Assembly: GCF_013697085.1 (NCBI RefSeq)
Contig: NZ_JACEFT010000011.1
Span: forward strand, 62,001-126,000
DNA from: Billgrantia kenyensis
GTDB taxonomy: Bacteria; Pseudomonadota; Gammaproteobacteria; Pseudomonadales; Halomonadaceae
Direction: 5' to 3'
DNA length: 64,000 bases
In this document: in pieces, positions 1 through 8,601 of the stretch
How the letters are laid out: every line of letters starts with the position of its first letter
Position numbering within the stretch: the stretch's first letter is position 1
Translations under genes and position numbers: made by a program
The notes under the pieces: model-generated
Seen by the model: the letters and a program-made list of their open reading frames with translations, nothing else
What the model was told of the DNA's origin: nothing
Databases searched by the model: none

Positions 1-576
1 TGGGAGGAGATCGAGGATGCCTCCACCCTGTCACCCTCGCAGGTTCCCACCGTCGGCTCCGGGCCCTTCGTGCACGAGCGCTTCGATCGCGGCGAGTTCA
101 TGGCGCTGAGCAAGTTCGAGGACCACTTCCACGCCGACGAGATCGCCATCGATGGCGTCGAGTTCATCATCTATGCCGACATGGAGGGGGTCTATACCGG
201 CCTGCAGACCGGCCAGATCGACGTGACCGCCTGGCGCATGGAGCCCGGTCAGATCGGCCTGGCCGAGGGTGAGGACCATCTCACCGTGGTCAACGTGCCG
301 GACTTCGGCTATTTCCACATGACCTACAACCTGCGTCACGAGCCGTTTGACGACCGCGCCGTGCGCCGTGCGCTGACCATGGCCACCGACCGCGAGCGCA
401 TGGTCAACGTGCTGCTCGACGGTCGCGGCGAGGTGGGCTCCAGCGTGATCGCACCGGTCAACACCTTCTGGCACGACCCCTTCGTCGAGCGCTTCGACTT
501 CGACATGGAGGCCGCCCGGGCCGAGCTCGAGGAAGCCGGCTACTCCTGGGACGACGAAGGCCGCCTGGTCAGGTAA
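1..576 (+). CDS. Periplasmic solute-binding protein of a peptide-type ABC transporter (C-terminal part)
   Basis: The open frame runs in from before the window, so only about the last 191 residues are seen and the true start lies upstream. The segment has the pattern of the C-terminal lobe of family-5 solute-binding proteins (SBP_bac_5; DppA/OppA type): a Y-A-D-M-E-G-V-Y-T-G-L stretch followed by N-L-R-H-E-P-F-D-D-R-A-V-R-R-A-L and the late V-I-A-P segment. Two permease genes and a fused ATPase follow on the same strand, so it should deliver peptides, opines or a similar ligand to that importer. The substrate cannot be read from this fragment. Confidence 0.85.
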   Translation, partial: WEEIEDASTLSPSQVPTVGSGPFVHERFDRGEFMALSKFEDHFHADEIAIDGVEFIIYADMEGVYTGLQTGQIDVTAWRMEPGQIGLAEGEDHLTVVNVPDFGYFHMTYNLRHEPFDDRAVRRALTMATDRERMVNVLLDGRGEVGSSVIAPVNTFWHDPFVERFDFDMEAARAELEEAGYSWDDEGRLVR

Positions 577-660
577 GCCTTTTCCGAGCCGTGTACGTTA
601 CCCCTCTCATCGCTCACAAGGCGGTGAGAGGGGGTGCCAGTCGTCAAGAGCGAGACCTTC

Positions 661-1641
661 ATGTCGTCACGCAGAAGCTACCTGATTCGCCGTGTACTGC
701 ACGGCCTGATGGCGCTGTTCATCATCGCCACGCTGCTGTTCTTCCTGTTCCGCCTGGGGCTGCCCGATCCCACCGCCGCCCTGATCACCGAGGGCCTGAG
801 TCCCGAGGAGCGCGAGCGCATCCGCGCCAGCTTCGGCCTCGACCGGCCGATCTGGGAGCAGTACTTCATCTACCTGGCCAACATCCTCCAGGGCGACTTC
901 GGCTACTCGTTCCACTACCGGGCGCCGGTAGCCGACATCATCTGGGAACGGCTGGGCAATACCATGGTGCTGATGCTGCCGGCGATCGTACTGGCCTATG
1001 CCATCGGAGCCCCGCTGGGTGCCTGGCTCTCCTGGCGTCGCGGCAGCCGCACCGACACCAGCGGCATCTTCGTCGGTCTGATGTTCCGTTCGGCGCCGAT
1101 GTTCTGGACCGGGATGATCGCCATTCTGGTGTTCGGCATTGCGCTGGGCTGGTTGCCCACCAGCGGCATGCGCACGCTGCCCTACGAGGCCACCGGCTTT
1201 TTCGACAAGATCTTCACCCTCGATTTCCTGCATCACCTGATCCTGCCGATGATGGTGGTGGCGCTCTACTACCTGGGCTCACCGCTGCTGATCATGCGCA
1301 ACACCATGCTCGAGGTCTACGGCGAGGACTTCATCGAGATGGCCCGCGCCAAGGGCCTCCCCGAGCGACGCATCCTCTACGCCCACGCCGCGCGCAATGC
1401 GCTGCTGCCGGTGGTGACCCAGCTGGCGGTGACCGTGGGCCTGGCCGCGGGTGGCCAGGTGGTGGTGGAGGTGGTGTTCTCCTGGCCGGGGCTGGGGCGC
1501 GAGATCCTCAACTCGGTGCGCACCTCCGACTTCCCCCTGGCCCAGGCCAGCTTCCTGGTGATGGCGGCCTTCGTGGTCACCCTCAACCTGCTGGTGGACA
1601 TTCTCTACACCTTGCTTGACCCGAGGGTGAGCTTCAAATGA
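661..1641 (+). CDS. ABC transporter permease, DppB/OppB type
   Basis: A 326-residue inner-membrane permease with a first membrane span near residues 15-38, a periplasmic loop ending in L-D-R-P-I-W-E-Q-Y, and five further spans. The cytoplasmic EAA-type coupling loop (I-E-M-A-R-A-K-G-L) lies near residue 225. Length and layout fit the DppB family. The ATG at 661 was preferred over the upstream GTG at 634 because it is preceded by a purine-rich GAGCGAG and gives the usual short basic N-terminus. Its stop overlaps the next start (ATGA at 1638-1641), indicating translational coupling. Confidence 0.9.
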   Translation: MSSRRSYLIRRVLHGLMALFIIATLLFFLFRLGLPDPTAALITEGLSPEERERIRASFGLDRPIWEQYFIYLANILQGDFGYSFHYRAPVADIIWERLGNTMVLMLPAIVLAYAIGAPLGAWLSWRRGSRTDTSGIFVGLMFRSAPMFWTGMIAILVFGIALGWLPTSGMRTLPYEATGFFDKIFTLDFLHHLILPMMVVALYYLGSPLLIMRNTMLEVYGEDFIEMARAKGLPERRILYAHAARNALLPVVTQLAVTVGLAAGGQVVVEVVFSWPGLGREILNSVRTSDFPLAQASFLVMAAFVVTLNLLVDILYTLLDPRVSFK

Positions 1642-3380
1642 TCGGAACCCGAGTACTCAAGAGCGCGCAGGAACCGCTGCGTGCGATGATCGGCGACCGC
1701 CTCTCCCTGATCGGGGTCGTGGTGCTGCTGTCGATCATCTGCATGGCGCTGTTTGCGCCATTCCTCTCCACCCACGAGCCGCTGGCGGTCAACGAGCGTG
1801 AAGAGGGTTCGCTGCTGGCGCGCAGCGTCGACGGCGAGCGCGCGCACTGGGTGCAGCGGCCCGCCCTCGGCGAGCGTACCCTCAATGCGGCGGATTATCG
1901 CGACGGCGTCGGCCTGGCCGTGGGCCGCGACGGTGCCGCCTGGCGCTATCTCGACGGCGAGTGGACCGAGCTCGAGGCGCCGCTGGCCGCCACCCTGATC
2001 GATGTTGCCATCGGTCCCGGCGGCGCCGCGCTGGCGGTGGGCGTGGGCGGCAGCGTCGCCCTGCTCGAGGATGCCGCGGCAGGCGGCGAGTGGCAGACGC
2101 TCGAGGCGCCGGTAGCCAGTGCCCTGACCGGGGTGGCCTGGCTCGATGACACCACGGCGCTGCTGGTGGGCGTCGACGAGACGATCCTGCGTCTCGACAC
2201 CGTCTCCGGCGAGTTCGAGGCGCTGGAAAGCCCGCTGGGGCGGGGCATGACGCTCAATTCGGTGGCGCTGGACGTGGACGGCAGCGCCTGGCTGGTGGGC
2301 GAGCGCGGCCTCACCCTGCGCCTCGACCCGGAGGACGACAGCCTGTCGCTGGAGCGCATGCCCACCAACCGCGACCTCAACCACATCCACCTGGCCGACA
2401 GCGGCCATGGCCTGATCGTCGGCGAACGCGGCACGCTGCTCTCACGCAGCGCCGTCGACGACGGCTGGGAGAGCCAGAGTGCGCCCGACTCCCGCGCCAT
2501 GCGCGCCGGCTGGGTCACCGACGAGGGCCACGCCTTCGCCGTGGGCCGCAGCGGTATCGTGTTCGAGCGCGAGGCGGACGAGTGGCAGCTGGTGCCGAGC
2601 GAGGAGGAGCGCCATCTGCGCGCGCTGATGGTCACCGAGGAGGGCTACTTCGCGCTGGGCTCGGACCGCTTCGTCAACCGCCTGGCGCCGCCCTCCGGGG
2701 AGCACTGGTTCGGTACCGACCACCTCGGCCGCGATCTCTACAGCCAGAACGTCCACGGCTCGCGCATCGCGTTGCTGGTGGGCTTCATCGGCGCCGCCCT
2801 GGTGGTGCTGATCGGTGCCAACGTGGGGCTGATCGCCGGCTACTTCCGCGGGCGTACCGAGACCGTGCTGATGCGTACCGTCGACGTCATGTACGGCATC
2901 CCCTTCGAGCCCTTCGCGCTGATTCTGGTGCTGCTGTTCGAGCCGAGCCTGCTGATCGTCATCCTCGCCGTGTCGCTGCTCACCTGGCGCACCGTGGCGC
3001 GACTGATCCGCTCCCAGGTGCTCAGCCTGCGTGAGCGGCCCTTCGTCAAGGCAGCGCGGGTGGCGGGGGCCTCGGACCTGCGCATCATGTACCTGCATAT
3101 CTTCCCCAACGTGATGCCGCTGGTGTTCCTCGAGCTCGCCATCATCGTCGGCGTGTCGATCATCGCCGAGGCCACGCTCTCCTTCCTCGGCCTGGGGCCG
3201 CCCCAGTCGATCTCCTGGGGTGGCATCCTGCACAACGCGCGGCTCTCCGGCGCCTGGCGCGACGCCTGGTGGTGGAACCTGCCGCCGGGGCTGTTCATCA
3301 TGATCACGGTGCTCTCCGTGTTCTTCATCTCCCGCTCGCTGGAGCTGGTCGCCAACCCACGTCTGAGGGCACGCCGATGA
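1638..3380 (+). CDS. ABC transporter permease, DppC type, with inserted seven-repeat propeller-like domain
   Basis: The protein has 580 residues, while DppC/OppC proteins usually have about 280-310. Residues 1-53 carry the normal first membrane span (about 23-45) and the T-H-E-P-L-A-V-N segment. The family hallmark H-W-F-G-T-D-H-L-G-R-D appears only near residue 352, followed by the normal membrane domain with its EAA loop (K-A-A-R-V-A-G-A-S-D) near 470. Between them, about residues 54-346 hold seven units of the form (A/L)-V-G-x-x-G-x-x-x-x, about 40 residues apart, resembling Ycf48/BNR-like beta-propeller blades. By topology the insert should be periplasmic. The fusion is one uninterrupted frame; the insert's role is unknown. 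Confidence 0.88.
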   Translation: MIGTRVLKSAQEPLRAMIGDRLSLIGVVVLLSIICMALFAPFLSTHEPLAVNEREEGSLLARSVDGERAHWVQRPALGERTLNAADYRDGVGLAVGRDGAAWRYLDGEWTELEAPLAATLIDVAIGPGGAALAVGVGGSVALLEDAAAGGEWQTLEAPVASALTGVAWLDDTTALLVGVDETILRLDTVSGEFEALESPLGRGMTLNSVALDVDGSAWLVGERGLTLRLDPEDDSLSLERMPTNRDLNHIHLADSGHGLIVGERGTLLSRSAVDDGWESQSAPDSRAMRAGWVTDEGHAFAVGRSGIVFEREADEWQLVPSEEERHLRALMVTEEGYFALGSDRFVNRLAPPSGEHWFGTDHLGRDLYSQNVHGSRIALLVGFIGAALVVLIGANVGLIAGYFRGRTETVLMRTVDVMYGIPFEPFALILVLLFEPSLLIVILAVSLLTWRTVARLIRSQVLSLRERPFVKAARVAGASDLRIMYLHIFPNVMPLVFLELAIIVGVSIIAEATLSFLGLGPPQSISWGGILHNARLSGAWRDAWWWNLPPGLFIMITVLSVFFISRSLELVANPRLRARR

Positions 3381-5677
3381 CCGATCAACGACTGCTGAAG
3401 GTCGAGGACCTGGCCATTCACTACCGCACCGGCGCGGGTCCGGTGCAGGCCGTCGACGGCATTCACTTCGACCTTCGTCCCGGCGAGGCGCTGGGGCTGG
3501 TGGGTGAGTCGGGCTGCGGCAAGACCACCGCGGCCAAGGCGATGCTGCGGCTGTTGCCGCCCAACGGCGAGGTGCCGCGGGGGCGCATCGACTTCGACGG
3601 GCGTGACCTGGTGGGGCTCGACGACGAGAGCATGCGCAAGGTGCGCTGGAAGGAGATCGCCTGGATCTCCCAGGCGGCAATGAACGCGCTGGACCCGGTC
3701 TACACCGTGGGCGACCAGATCCTCGAGGCGATGAACGCCCACATCAAGATCGACCGCAAGGCCGCCTGGGCCCACGCCGAGGAGCTGTTCCGCGCAGTGG
3801 GCATCGACCCGGGTCGGCTCTCCGCCTATCCCCACGAGATGAGCGGTGGCATGAAGCAGCGCGCGGTGATCGCCATGGCCCTGGCGCTGGACCCGAAGCT
3901 GATCATCGCCGACGAGCCGACCACCGCCCTCGACGTGGTGACCCAGGCGCAGATCCTGGCGCGGCTCTCCAAGCTGCGCCGCGAGCGCGGCATGGGGCTT
4001 CTGTTCATCACCCACGACATCTCGGTGGTGGTTCAGACCTGCGACCGGGTGGCGGTGATGTACGGCGGCCATATCATGGAGACCGGGCCGGTGCGGGAGG
4101 TGTTCGGCACCCCGTTCCACCCCTACACCATGGGCCTGACCAACGCCTTCCCGACCCTGGAGGGGGCCCAGCGCGAGCTGATCTCGATTCCCGGCAGCCC
4201 GCCCGACCTGCTGCATCCGCCGGCCGGATGCCGCTTCGCCGAGCGCTGCCCGTTTGCCACCGAGCGCTGCGTGCGGGAGACGCCGCCGCTGCACAGCGTG
4301 GGCCCGGATCGCCAGTCGGCCTGCCACTACCCGGGTCAGGCCGCGGCCTTTCGCGTCAAGGCGGCGCTCAACGAGACCTGGGCGGTGGTGGGCGAGCGGC
4401 TCAACGAGCCGGTGCAGGGCGCCGGCAGCATCGAACACATCGATGCCGAGACGCCCCTGATGCTCGAGGTCAAGGAGCTCAAGAAACACTTTCCGGTGGA
4501 GCAGGGCTTCCTCGATAGCCTGCGCGGGCGCAACAAGGATCGCAAGGTACATGCCGTCGACGGCATCTCCTTCGACCTGCGCGAGGGCGAGATCCTGGGC
4601 CTGGCCGGCGAGTCGGGGTCGGGCAAGACCACCACCGGCGAGATGCTGGTGCGGCTGCTCGATATCACCGACGGTGAGATCCGCTTTGAGGGGAGCGACA
4701 TCGCCAAGCTGACCGGGAGCGAGCTGAAGACGTTCCGGCGCCGGGCGCAGATGATCTTTCAGGACCCTTACCAGACCCTCAACCCGCGCTTCACCATCTT
4801 CGACATCGTCGCCGAGCCGCTGATCATCCATCGCCTGGCCGAAGGCGAGGCGCTGCGGCAACAGGTGGTCGAGGCGCTGGAGCGGGCCGGGCTCAAGCCG
4901 GCCGAAGTCTACGCCGAGCGCTTCCCCCACGAGCTCTCCGGCGGTCAGCGTCAGCGGGTCGCCATCGCCCGGGCCATCGTGCTGGAGCCGCGCTTCATCG
5001 TCGCCGACGAGCCGGTGTCGATGCTCGACGTCTCGATTCGTGCCGGGGTGCTCAATCTGATGCACCGCTTTCGCAATGAGCTGGGCATCTCCTTCGTCTA
5101 TGTCAGCCACGACCTGCCGACGATCCGCTACGTGGCGGATCGCACGGCGATCATGTACCTGGGCGAGATCGTCGAGGTGGGGCCCACCGAACAGGTGGTG
5201 CGCGAGCGCAAGCACCCCTATACCCAGCTGTTGCTGGAGGCGAGCCCCGAGCCGGACCCGGGGGTGGTCAAGCCGCCGCTGGAGAGCGCCGGGGAGATAC
5301 CCAGCGCGGTGGTGCCGCCCAACGGCTGCCACTTTCATACCCGCTGCCCCCGGGCCATGCCTCACTGCGGCTGGGAGGGGCGCGACGTGGTCACGGCGAT
5401 GAGCGAGTGGCGCATCGCCGGCCATGAACTCGAGCATCTGGGCAGCGCCGAGGTGGCCGGGCTCGATGTGTACATCCAGGTGCGCAATGACAATCCCGAG
5501 GAGGCCGAGCACGAGCTGATGGCAGTGATGGGGGGCAAGCATCCCTCCCTGGCCGATGCCGCCACGGTCGAGCGGGATACGGAGGGGCAACTGGTGGTGC
5601 GCTTCGAGGCCCAGGTATCACCCCAGCGTCGGCTGATCGCCCGCGAGCACTCGGTGGCGTGCTATCTCTACGAGTAG
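3377..5677 (+). CDS. Fused double ATP-binding subunit of peptide-type ABC importer (DppD-DppF fusion)
   Basis: A 766-residue cytoplasmic protein joins both nucleotide-binding domains that DppD/DppF usually supply separately. Domain 1: Walker A G-E-S-G-C-G-K-T-T near residue 43, signature M-S-G-G-M-K-Q-R near 155, Walker B I-I-A-D-E-P near 175, then a cysteine-rich oligo_HPY tail. Domain 2: Walker A G-E-S-G-S-G-K-T-T near 411, signature L-S-G-G-Q-R-Q-R near 519, Walker B I-V-A-D-E-P near 540, then a second cysteine-rich tail. About 95 extra residues end the protein with no motif I recognise. The start is the ATG overlapping the permease stop (ATGA); longer upstream starts would run through the permease gene. 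Confidence 0.92.
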   Translation: MTDQRLLKVEDLAIHYRTGAGPVQAVDGIHFDLRPGEALGLVGESGCGKTTAAKAMLRLLPPNGEVPRGRIDFDGRDLVGLDDESMRKVRWKEIAWISQAAMNALDPVYTVGDQILEAMNAHIKIDRKAAWAHAEELFRAVGIDPGRLSAYPHEMSGGMKQRAVIAMALALDPKLIIADEPTTALDVVTQAQILARLSKLRRERGMGLLFITHDISVVVQTCDRVAVMYGGHIMETGPVREVFGTPFHPYTMGLTNAFPTLEGAQRELISIPGSPPDLLHPPAGCRFAERCPFATERCVRETPPLHSVGPDRQSACHYPGQAAAFRVKAALNETWAVVGERLNEPVQGAGSIEHIDAETPLMLEVKELKKHFPVEQGFLDSLRGRNKDRKVHAVDGISFDLREGEILGLAGESGSGKTTTGEMLVRLLDITDGEIRFEGSDIAKLTGSELKTFRRRAQMIFQDPYQTLNPRFTIFDIVAEPLIIHRLAEGEALRQQVVEALERAGLKPAEVYAERFPHELSGGQRQRVAIARAIVLEPRFIVADEPVSMLDVSIRAGVLNLMHRFRNELGISFVYVSHDLPTIRYVADRTAIMYLGEIVEVGPTEQVVRERKHPYTQLLLEASPEPDPGVVKPPLESAGEIPSAVVPPNGCHFHTRCPRAMPHCGWEGRDVVTAMSEWRIAGHELEHLGSAEVAGLDVYIQVRNDNPEEAEHELMAVMGGKHPSLADAATVERDTEGQLVVRFEAQVSPQRRLIAREHSVACYLYE

Positions 5678-5685
5678 CAGGGGAA

Positions 5686-5716
5686 ACCGCGTACGGTCGT
5701 AGCCGCCGTACGCGGT
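5686..5716. terminator. Hairpin between convergent genes, likely terminator
   Basis: An 11-bp perfect inverted repeat (ACCGCGTACGG and its complement) with a 9-base loop lies 9 bases after the ATPase stop and just before the 3' end of the minus-strand gene at 5725. On the minus strand the stem is followed by TTTCCCC. A T-run is weak on the plus strand, so direction and strength are uncertain. Confidence 0.5.
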
Positions 5717-5724
5717 GCTTGCCT

Positions 5725-5985
5725 TCAGCGTCGCTTGACGTAGAGCCCCGCCATGCACATGAAGACCCCGAGCACAGACAGCAGCATGCCGCCGTTGACC
5801 AGCCAGGGCTGACGCTCCACCCAGGGCACGAAGGGCTGGGGCGTGTTGCGGCAGACACCGTCGATGTAGTCCCAGTAGCCCTCTTGGATGAGGGTGCATT
5901 CGCGTACGCTGCTGAGTTCCCAGAAGTAGAGGCCCATCAGCACGATGACGGGCAGGATCAACAGCAGCAGTCCGAGTCTTAACAT
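5725..5985 (-). CDS. Small two-span membrane protein, unknown function
   Basis: An 86-residue protein with a hydrophobic N-terminal span (about residues 3-22), a roughly 40-residue loop holding two cysteines (R-E-C-T and G-V-C-R-N), and a second span (about 62-82) ending in basic K-R-R. The loop is probably periplasmic, so the two cysteines could form a disulfide. I recognise no family. It lies downstream of the M48 metalloprotease gene on the same strand with a 36-base gap, so the two may be cotranscribed. Confidence 0.6.
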   Translation of the reverse strand: MLRLGLLLLILPVIVLMGLYFWELSSVRECTLIQEGYWDYIDGVCRNTPQPFVPWVERQPWLVNGGMLLSVLGVFMCMAGLYVKRR

Positions 5986-6021
5986 CAGTCTTCCAATAGT
6001 GAGGTAGGGCTTGGGGTTCGT

Positions 6022-6822
6022 TTAGGGGCGCGGACAATTCGGCTGCCGCCCCGCCCCGCGGGCCTCTTCGTAGCGTGCCAGGGCACCCGGTATCTCGGAC
6101 TCCAGCACCTGGGTGCGTTGGCCATGGCTGGGGTGGGTCGACATCCACGCCGGTGGGCGGGCGCCGCCCTCGGCGCTCATGTTTTCCCACAGCTCGAGGC
6201 TGGCACGCGGGTCGAAGCCGGCATCTGCCATCAGTCGCACGCCGATGATATCGGCTTCGGTTTCGTGGCGGCGCGAGAAAGGCAGCAGTATACCGTACTG
6301 GGCGCCGAGGCCGAGCGCTCCCATCAGCTGCTCGCCGCCAGGGCCCTGCATGCCGGCGGCGGAGCCTAGCACCGAAAGGGCCAACTGGGTCGAGGTCTGG
6401 GTGGACACCCGCTCATTGGCGTGGCGAGCCAGTACATGACCGATCTCGTGGCCTACCACGGCGGCGACCTGATCCTGGTTTTGCGCCACGCGGAGCAGTC
6501 CGGTGTTGATGCCCATGTAGCCTCCGGGCAGAGCAAAGGCGTTGGCCTGCTCGGATTCGAACACGAGAATCTGCCAGTCCTGATCGCGCTCACGCTCCGG
6601 CAGCACCTCGATCAGCGCTTCGGCGATACACTGGGCGTAGCGCTGGTAGGCCTGGCCTGCCTGGGGCAGATCCTGCTGGTACTGCGAGAAGGCTTCCTGG
6701 CCCATCTCGTTGAGCTGGGCATCCGACATCAGCGTAAGCTGCTGGCGTCCGGTCGGCGAGGTAGCGCAGGCGGTAAGGGTCAGGGCCAGGGTGGCCACGG
6801 TGATCAAGCGAATCCAGCGCAT
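6022..6822 (-). CDS. M48 family zinc metalloprotease, lipoprotein
   Basis: A 266-residue protein. A signal peptide ends in a lipobox (L-T-A-C, Cys at about 19), so it should be a lipid-anchored periplasmic protein. The zinc-protease motif H-E-I-G-H lies near residue 124, with the third-ligand region E-T-E-A-D near 187, as in peptidase family M48. Size and lipobox match the E. coli LoiP/YcaL class, which degrade misfolded outer-membrane proteins; that role is inferred. C-terminal W-M-S-T-H-P-S-H is also typical of the family. The exact orthologue cannot be assigned. Confidence 0.88.
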   Translation of the reverse strand: MRWIRLITVATLALTLTACATSPTGRQQLTLMSDAQLNEMGQEAFSQYQQDLPQAGQAYQRYAQCIAEALIEVLPERERDQDWQILVFESEQANAFALPGGYMGINTGLLRVAQNQDQVAAVVGHEIGHVLARHANERVSTQTSTQLALSVLGSAAGMQGPGGEQLMGALGLGAQYGILLPFSRRHETEADIIGVRLMADAGFDPRASLELWENMSAEGGARPPAWMSTHPSHGQRTQVLESEIPGALARYEEARGAGRQPNCPRP

Positions 6823-6941
6823 TTTCTTTATCCTCTCTTGTTCAGTCCCTTGAGACCCTGGGCGGGCGTGTCAGTTCGCCACAAGATACCCCGAACCCCC
6901 AGCAGGTCAACCATTAACCCCTGAAGTCCTAGGAGAAAGCG

Positions 6942-7808
6942 ATGGACGACGAACTGAGCAGACGCCTTGGCCGCCTGCTGGATCATGTGGAGCACTGGTT
7001 GCCGCCTGCCCCGCAGGAGGTGGATTGGGATCGGGATGTCGCCGCGCTGTGGCAGCGACATCTCCTCGGTGGTCGCCTGTTGCCGGTGCCACCTCGGGAC
7101 TCCCTGTCGCTCGACGACCTGCTGGGCATCGAGCGACAGAAGCTGGCGCTAGTCGACAATACCCGGGCTTTTCTGCAGAAGCTGCCGGCCAACCATGCGC
7201 TGCTGTGGGGTTCGCGCGGTAGCGGCAAGTCGTCGCTGATCCGGGCGCTGCTCAACAGCCTGGCGGCGGAGGGGCTGCGCCTGGTGCAGGTCGACCGTCA
7301 CGACCTTGCCGGGCTGCCCATGCTGGTAGAACAGCTGCGCGAGCAGCCGCATCGTTTCGTGGTCTATTGCGACGATCTCTCCTTCGAGGGCCATGACGAC
7401 GCCTACAAGGCGCTCAAGAGCGTACTCGACGGCGCGCTCACCGGCCCGCCCCCCAACGTGCTGCTCTATGCCACCTCCAACCGTCGCCACCTGTTGCCGG
7501 AATCGATGGCCGACAACGAGGGCTCGCGCCTGGTGGGTGAGGAGCTTCACCACGGCGATGCAGTGGAGGAGAAGATCTCTCTCTCCGACCGCTTCGGCCT
7601 GTGGCTCGGCTTCTACCCGTTCAATCAGGATACTTACCTCGAGGCATGCTGCCACTGGGTCACCCAGCTCGGCAGCGCCAAGGACTGGAACCCTGAGGCC
7701 CGCGCCGAGGCGATCCGCTACGCCACCTTGCGCGGTGGACGCAGCGGCCGCGGTGCCTGGCAGTTCGCCTGCCAGTGGGTGGGTCGCCGGCGACTGCACG
7801 GGGGATAG
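6942..7808 (+). CDS. DUF815 family AAA-type ATPase
   Basis: A 288-residue predicted cytoplasmic ATPase. The Walker A loop W-G-S-R-G-S-G-K-S-S lies near residue 88, and a Walker B-like R-F-V-V-Y-C-D-D-L-S-F near 140. The T-S-N-R-R-H-L-L-P-E sensor region and D-R-F-G-L-W-L-G-F-Y segment are characteristic of the DUF815 family. Its start follows AGGAGA at a normal distance. It is transcribed divergently from the M48 protease gene. Molecular role is unknown; the fold is secure. Confidence 0.85.
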   Translation: MDDELSRRLGRLLDHVEHWLPPAPQEVDWDRDVAALWQRHLLGGRLLPVPPRDSLSLDDLLGIERQKLALVDNTRAFLQKLPANHALLWGSRGSGKSSLIRALLNSLAAEGLRLVQVDRHDLAGLPMLVEQLREQPHRFVVYCDDLSFEGHDDAYKALKSVLDGALTGPPPNVLLYATSNRRHLLPESMADNEGSRLVGEELHHGDAVEEKISLSDRFGLWLGFYPFNQDTYLEACCHWVTQLGSAKDWNPEARAEAIRYATLRGGRSGRGAWQFACQWVGRRRLHGG

Positions 7809-7844
7809 GTGGCGCCAGTTGCGAGTCGGTCCGGCGTGCCGGGA

Positions 7845-8483
7845 TCAGCGCTGTGGGGTCAGCTCCCCATCCTGGCCAACGGCGAAACGCAGTGTCGGGG
7901 TCCACAGCCCGGCCGGCAGGGTCACGCCGAGGCCACGCAGGCTGCCCGGGGTAATGGCCAGCTCACTGCCGGCGGGCAGCTCACCCTGACTGGCCAATTG
8001 CGTGGCCAGTTCCACCATGGGGCCCAGGCGGCGGTGGTCGGTGGCCAGCACGTCGAAGGCGACCGGCAGGCGCAGGCGCGTATCGTCACCTGAGGTCAGG
8101 GTGACGTCCTGCTGATAGTTGCCGCTGACCGGCTCGGCGCCGGGTACGTCCAGGGTCCAGCGGAACCCCGACATCTCCACCGCCGGCATGCCGACAGGCA
8201 GCGACAGGCCCATGGCCAGGGTCGCCTGCACCGGCAGGCTGCCCGTACCCAGGCTGGAGGCGATCAGCGAGGCGACGTCGCTGGTGTCGAGGCCCGCCTG
8301 GATCGAATAGGGGCCGATGCGTACCTCTTCCACGCCCAGCGAAGTGACCGCCAGACGGAAGGCAAACAGCCCGGTCTGCGGCATTGCCAGGCAGCCGGTG
8401 AGCAGCATGGCCAGGCCAAGCGGAGCGAACAGGCGCCAGCGGCGACGCGGAAGGGCGAACGACAGCGCGCGACTCAGGAACAT
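7845..8483 (-). CDS. Lipoprotein of unknown function
   Basis: A 212-residue protein with a basic N-terminus, a hydrophobic segment and the lipobox L-L-T-G-C (Cys near residue 31), so it is probably a membrane-anchored lipoprotein. The mature part is mainly predicted beta strand and resembles LEA-like/WHy domains in its alternating hydrophobic pattern, which is only a weak suggestion. It lies convergent to the DUF815 gene and 118 bases upstream of the der start region's 3' end on the same strand as der. Confidence 0.65.
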   Translation of the reverse strand: MFLSRALSFALPRRRWRLFAPLGLAMLLTGCLAMPQTGLFAFRLAVTSLGVEEVRIGPYSIQAGLDTSDVASLIASSLGTGSLPVQATLAMGLSLPVGMPAVEMSGFRWTLDVPGAEPVSGNYQQDVTLTSGDDTRLRLPVAFDVLATDHRRLGPMVELATQLASQGELPAGSELAITPGSLRGLGVTLPAGLWTPTLRFAVGQDGELTPQR

Positions 8484-8601
8484 TGGGTTCCTCCTGTGGA
8501 ACGTGGCGAGTCTGGGGAAACTGCCGGCAGGCTAGACCAGCACGATCCCTTGGAGGCAGGGAACTGGCGCTCAACCTGGCGGTCGAGCGCTTGGACAGGC
8601 G

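Noticed and set aside
2840-5590. A 916-codon open frame on the minus strand across the ABC genes
   Set aside because: It is antisense to strongly supported permease and ATPase genes and has a His/Gln/Arg-rich composition typical of reverse-frame GC-rich DNA.
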